Assembly: GCA_900544255.1 (NCBI GenBank)
Contig: UQUM01000068.1
Location: forward strand, 1 to 6,642
Direction of reading: 5' to 3'
Origin: an uncultured Sutterella sp.
Lineage (GTDB): Bacteria; Pseudomonadota; Gammaproteobacteria; Burkholderiales; Burkholderiaceae_F
DNA length: 6,642 nt
The notes below the pieces were generated by a model. The model was not told where the DNA came from, did no database searches, and was given only the letters and a program-made list of their open reading frames with translations. Shown here piece after piece: positions 4,741 through 6,642 of the stretch. Positions within the stretch are counted from its first letter, which is position 1. Each line of letters begins with the position of its first letter. The position numbers were made by a program, and so were the translations under genes.

Positions 4741-6420
4741 ATGAACTGGCTGATGACGCTTCTGACGGACCCGAATTCCGTCGAGCATGTGCTTTTTGTC
4801 TACGCGGCGGTGATTGCGCTCGGCATGGCGCTCGGACGCATCAAGGTGTTCGGCGTATCGCTGGGAGTGAGTTTCGTCCTGTTTGCCGGGTTGGCCGCAA
4901 GTTACGTCGGTATCACGGTCAATCCGACGGGGCTTGCGTACCTTCGGGATTTCGGGCTGGCGCTCTTTGTTTTTTCGATCGGGCTGCAGGTAGGGCCGTC
5001 GTTCTTTTCCTCCTTTAAACGCGGCGGGATGCAGTTAAACCTTTTGGCGCTCCTCGCGGTCGCGGCAAGTCTCGTCGTCACGATCCTTCTTTATTTTGCG
5101 TTCTCCGACAAGATTGATCTCGCGCAAATGCTCGGCGTGCACTACGGAGCCGTAACGAATACGCCGGGCCTGGGTGCAACTCAGGAAGCCTTGGCGGTGC
5201 TGAGGTACCAGGGGGACGATATTGCCGTGGCGTACGCCTGCGCGTATCCCCTGGGGGTGGTAGGGATCATCGGGACGGCGATTGCTCTGCGCTTTATCTT
5301 CCGCATCAACGTGGCGGAAGAAGATCGGGCATGGGAGTTGGCGGAAAAAGCCTCGGACGACGCGCCGATTTACTTTCAGGTGAAGGTGACGAATTCCGGC
5401 ATCAACGGCCAGACGATCCGCAAAATCCGTGACTTCATCGGCCGTCCCTTCATCTGCAGTCGTGTGATGCACGCGGGCGAAATCACGAGTCCGAACCCGG
5501 ACACCGCGATCTATATGAACGATCATCTGCGGATTGTGGCGGGTAAGGAAGCGAAGGCTCCGATCGTTGCCTTCTGCGGTCAGATTGACGACGGGCCGGA
5601 CTTGGCCGCCGAGCAGTCGCCGCTGATTTCCCGGCGGGTGACGGTAACCAAGGTGGCAGTGAACGGAACGACCTTGGCGGATCTGCATTTGTCGCGCTAC
5701 GACGGCGTCAACATCACTCGGGTGTTCCGTGCGGGGATGACGCTCTTTCCTTTCCAGCAGCTTCATCTGCAGATCGGGGACGTAGTGTACTGCGTGGGTC
5801 CCGAGAAGGCGGTGGAGCGCCTTGCGGTGACGTTGGGGAATCAGTCCGGCAAACTCAATGCGCCGAATGTGGCGATGATTTTCCTCGGAGTGTTGGTCGG
5901 CGTTTTTTTGGGAGCGGTTCCTATTGCGCTTCCGGGAATGCCGGTACCTTTGAAATTGGGTTTGGCGGGCGGCCCGCTTATCGTGGCCATTTTGTTGGGG
6001 TACTTCGGGCCGCAGCTGCGAATCGTCACCTATATGACGCAGTCTGCCAACCTCATTCTGAGGGAATTGGGGATTGCGCTCTTTTTGGCGAGCGTGGGTC
6101 TTGCCGCCGGTAATCGCTTCGTGGCGGCCATTGCGGGCGGCCAGGGCCTCATGTACATGGCGTTCGGCTTTGTGATTACCGTCGTTCCGATTTTGGTGGT
6201 GGGGATCGTCGCTCGCCTCAAATATAAGCTCAACTACCACGCCATCGTGGGGCTGATCGCCGGTGCGACGACCGATCCCCCGACACTGGCGTTTGCGGGT
6301 ACGCTCTCGGAAAAGAACATTTCGACGATTGCGTATTCAACGGTGTACCCGTTGTCGATGTTCCTGCGGATTTTGTCGGGGCAGTTGGTGTTGCTGTTGC
6401 TTTGGTCGTTTGTTGTTTAG
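4741..6420 (+). CDS. AspT/YidE-type (aspartate:alanine exchanger family) membrane transporter with two RCK_C domains
   Basis: Inner-membrane protein of 559 residues with the full family layout. An N-terminal membrane half (about 12-188) contains the motif GAVTNTPGLGA (136-146). Two soluble TrkA-C/RCK_C domains follow (about 210-280 and 297-365, the second with VNGTTLADL and IGDVVYCVGP). A C-terminal membrane half (about 375-557) carries the matching motif GATTDPPTLAFAG (508-520). The repeated T-[ND]-[TP]-P motifs mark the two inverted halves. Characterised relatives include the Tetragenococcus AspT Asp/Ala antiporter and the Corynebacterium succinate exporter SucE; E. coli YidE and YbjL are of unknown substrate. 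An organic-acid or amino-acid anion is likely but unproven. The ATG at 4741 gives the expected N-terminus, yet no Shine-Dalgarno precedes it, only an A- and T-rich leader. No neighbour suggests a pathway apart from the dead UxaA fragment. Confidence 0.92.
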   Translation: MNWLMTLLTDPNSVEHVLFVYAAVIALGMALGRIKVFGVSLGVSFVLFAGLAASYVGITVNPTGLAYLRDFGLALFVFSIGLQVGPSFFSSFKRGGMQLNLLALLAVAASLVVTILLYFAFSDKIDLAQMLGVHYGAVTNTPGLGATQEALAVLRYQGDDIAVAYACAYPLGVVGIIGTAIALRFIFRINVAEEDRAWELAEKASDDAPIYFQVKVTNSGINGQTIRKIRDFIGRPFICSRVMHAGEITSPNPDTAIYMNDHLRIVAGKEAKAPIVAFCGQIDDGPDLAAEQSPLISRRVTVTKVAVNGTTLADLHLSRYDGVNITRVFRAGMTLFPFQQLHLQIGDVVYCVGPEKAVERLAVTLGNQSGKLNAPNVAMIFLGVLVGVFLGAVPIALPGMPVPLKLGLAGGPLIVAILLGYFGPQLRIVTYMTQSANLILRELGIALFLASVGLAAGNRFVAAIAGGQGLMYMAFGFVITVVPILVVGIVARLKYKLNYHAIVGLIAGATTDPPTLAFAGTLSEKNISTIAYSTVYPLSMFLRILSGQLVLLLLWSFVV

Positions 6421-6425
6421 AACGC

Positions 6426-6494
6426 AGTGCGCCGATTGAAGTTCGGGTTGCGGATGAAACTATATGGCTCACTCAGAAGCAGATGGTGCACCTG
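6426..6494 (+). pseudogene. Remnant of a RhuM-family (virulence RhuM / Fic-associated) protein N-terminus
   Basis: In the frame with GCG at 6429, translation gives APIEVRVADETIWLTQKQM (6429-6485), the N-terminal helix-turn-helix lead-in typical of RhuM-family proteins (E-V-R-x-x-D-E-T-x-W-L-T-Q-x-Q-M). The expected continuation (A-x-L-F and the HTH) is replaced by HLNFPDRLPL and a stop at about 6558. No start codon in a sensible place precedes it, and it begins a few bases after the transporter stop. I read it as a short leftover of a gene removed by recombination. Only about 20 residues carry signal, so confidence is limited. Confidence 0.5.
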
Positions 6495-6500
6495 AACTTC
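6438..6500. repeat. 11-base inverted repeat flanking the RhuM-like remnant
   Basis: gaagttcgggt (6438-6448) pairs with acctgaacttc (6490-6500) over 11 positions with one G-T pair, enclosing 41 bases. It could be a fold-back in the transporter transcript, or chance or recombination debris. No T tract follows directly. Confidence 0.4.
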
Positions 6501-6577
6501 CCGGATCGCTTGCCACTCATCGATACTCCTATATCTTGTGAGTTGGCAACTCTCTGATTTTTTTCGTTCTTTTGTTG

Positions 6578-6604
6578 ATCCGTCCTATGAAGGTGGATTT
6601 TTTT
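6578..6604 (+). terminator. Probable intrinsic terminator downstream of the transporter
   Basis: atccgtc (6578-6584) pairs with ggtggat (6592-6598), a 7-bp stem including two G-T pairs around a 7-base loop. The stem closes into seven T residues (6598-6604). The stem is modest, but the T tract is good and the orientation suits the transporter transcript or the decayed gene after it. It is 160-180 nt past the transporter stop. Confidence 0.55.
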
Positions 6605-6605
6605 G

Positions 6606-6639
6606 TGCTAAAATTGAGTTGTTAATAGACACTCAATTT
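6606..6639 (+). promoter_or_regulatory. Extended -10 promoter element with overlapping inverted repeat at window edge
   Basis: TGCTAAAAT (6606-6614) fits an extended -10 (TGn plus TAAAAT, 5 of 6), though no -35 is evident. It runs into a perfect 9-base inverted repeat, aaattgagt (6611-6619) and actcaattt (6631-6639), with an 11-base spacer that would contain the transcription start. This is the usual geometry of an autorepressed promoter. The gene it would serve lies beyond the window. Confidence 0.4.
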
Positions 6640-6642
6640 GTG

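Noticed and set aside
5035..6240. 401-residue open frame on the minus strand
   Set aside because: It lies entirely opposite the transporter. Its product is full of His, Arg and Gln with no membrane or domain pattern, as expected of the reverse complement of a GC-biased membrane gene.
1..6642. CRISPR array, tRNA or rRNA genes
   Set aside because: No spaced direct repeats, no tRNA-like cloverleaf with CCA or T-loop motif, and no rRNA-like sequence were seen on reading both strands.

Overview
The window looks like a moderately GC-rich (my estimate, mid to upper 50s percent) chromosomal stretch from a Gram-negative bacterium. The evidence is an outer-membrane FadL/OmpP1-type beta-barrel with a Sec signal peptide and a terminal phenylalanine. 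The gene set (FeoA-FeoB fusion, FadL family, AspT/YidE-type transporter, UxaA-family remnant, IS200/IS605 element) would suit a host-associated betaproteobacterium such as a Sutterella/Parasutterella relative. That placement is inference and is weak.

Layout. Bases 1-190 are the right end of an IS200/IS605-family element: the last 48 codons of tnpB, the right-end hairpin and a TCAA cleavage-type tetranucleotide at 187-190. One base further on, on the opposite strand, lies the stop codon of a 785-residue FeoA-FeoB fusion, the ferrous iron importer (192-2549, minus). Upstream of it are a plausible promoter with a Fur-like imperfect palindrome, then an intrinsic terminator belonging to the next minus-strand gene, a FadL-family porin (2699-3937). 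Bases 4058-4441 hold the C-terminal remnant of a UxaA-family (altronate/galactarate-type) dehydratase. Bases 4442-4740 hold two undecidable small frames, a near-consensus sigma70 promoter with a perfect 7-bp palindrome in its spacer, and a 12-bp perfect GC-rich hairpin just after the predicted transcription start. This leads into a 559-residue AspT/YidE-type transporter with two RCK_C domains (4741-6420, plus). The last 222 bases carry a short remnant of a RhuM-family N-terminus, an intrinsic terminator, and an inverted repeat with an extended -10 element at the window edge.

How it fits together. The two intact minus-strand genes are envelope and uptake functions (hydrophobic substrate porin; Fe2+ import) that appear to be transcribed separately. 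The transporter is a separate plus-strand unit with an unusual structured leader. Gene debris (UxaA, RhuM) and an IS end junction lie between or beside the intact genes, so this is a patchwork locus shaped by insertion and decay. I see no CRISPR array, no tRNA or rRNA, and no clearly new multi-gene system. The most notable items are the IS/feoB junction, where the TnpB guide RNA should read into the feoB 3' end, and the transporter's promoter/leader architecture.
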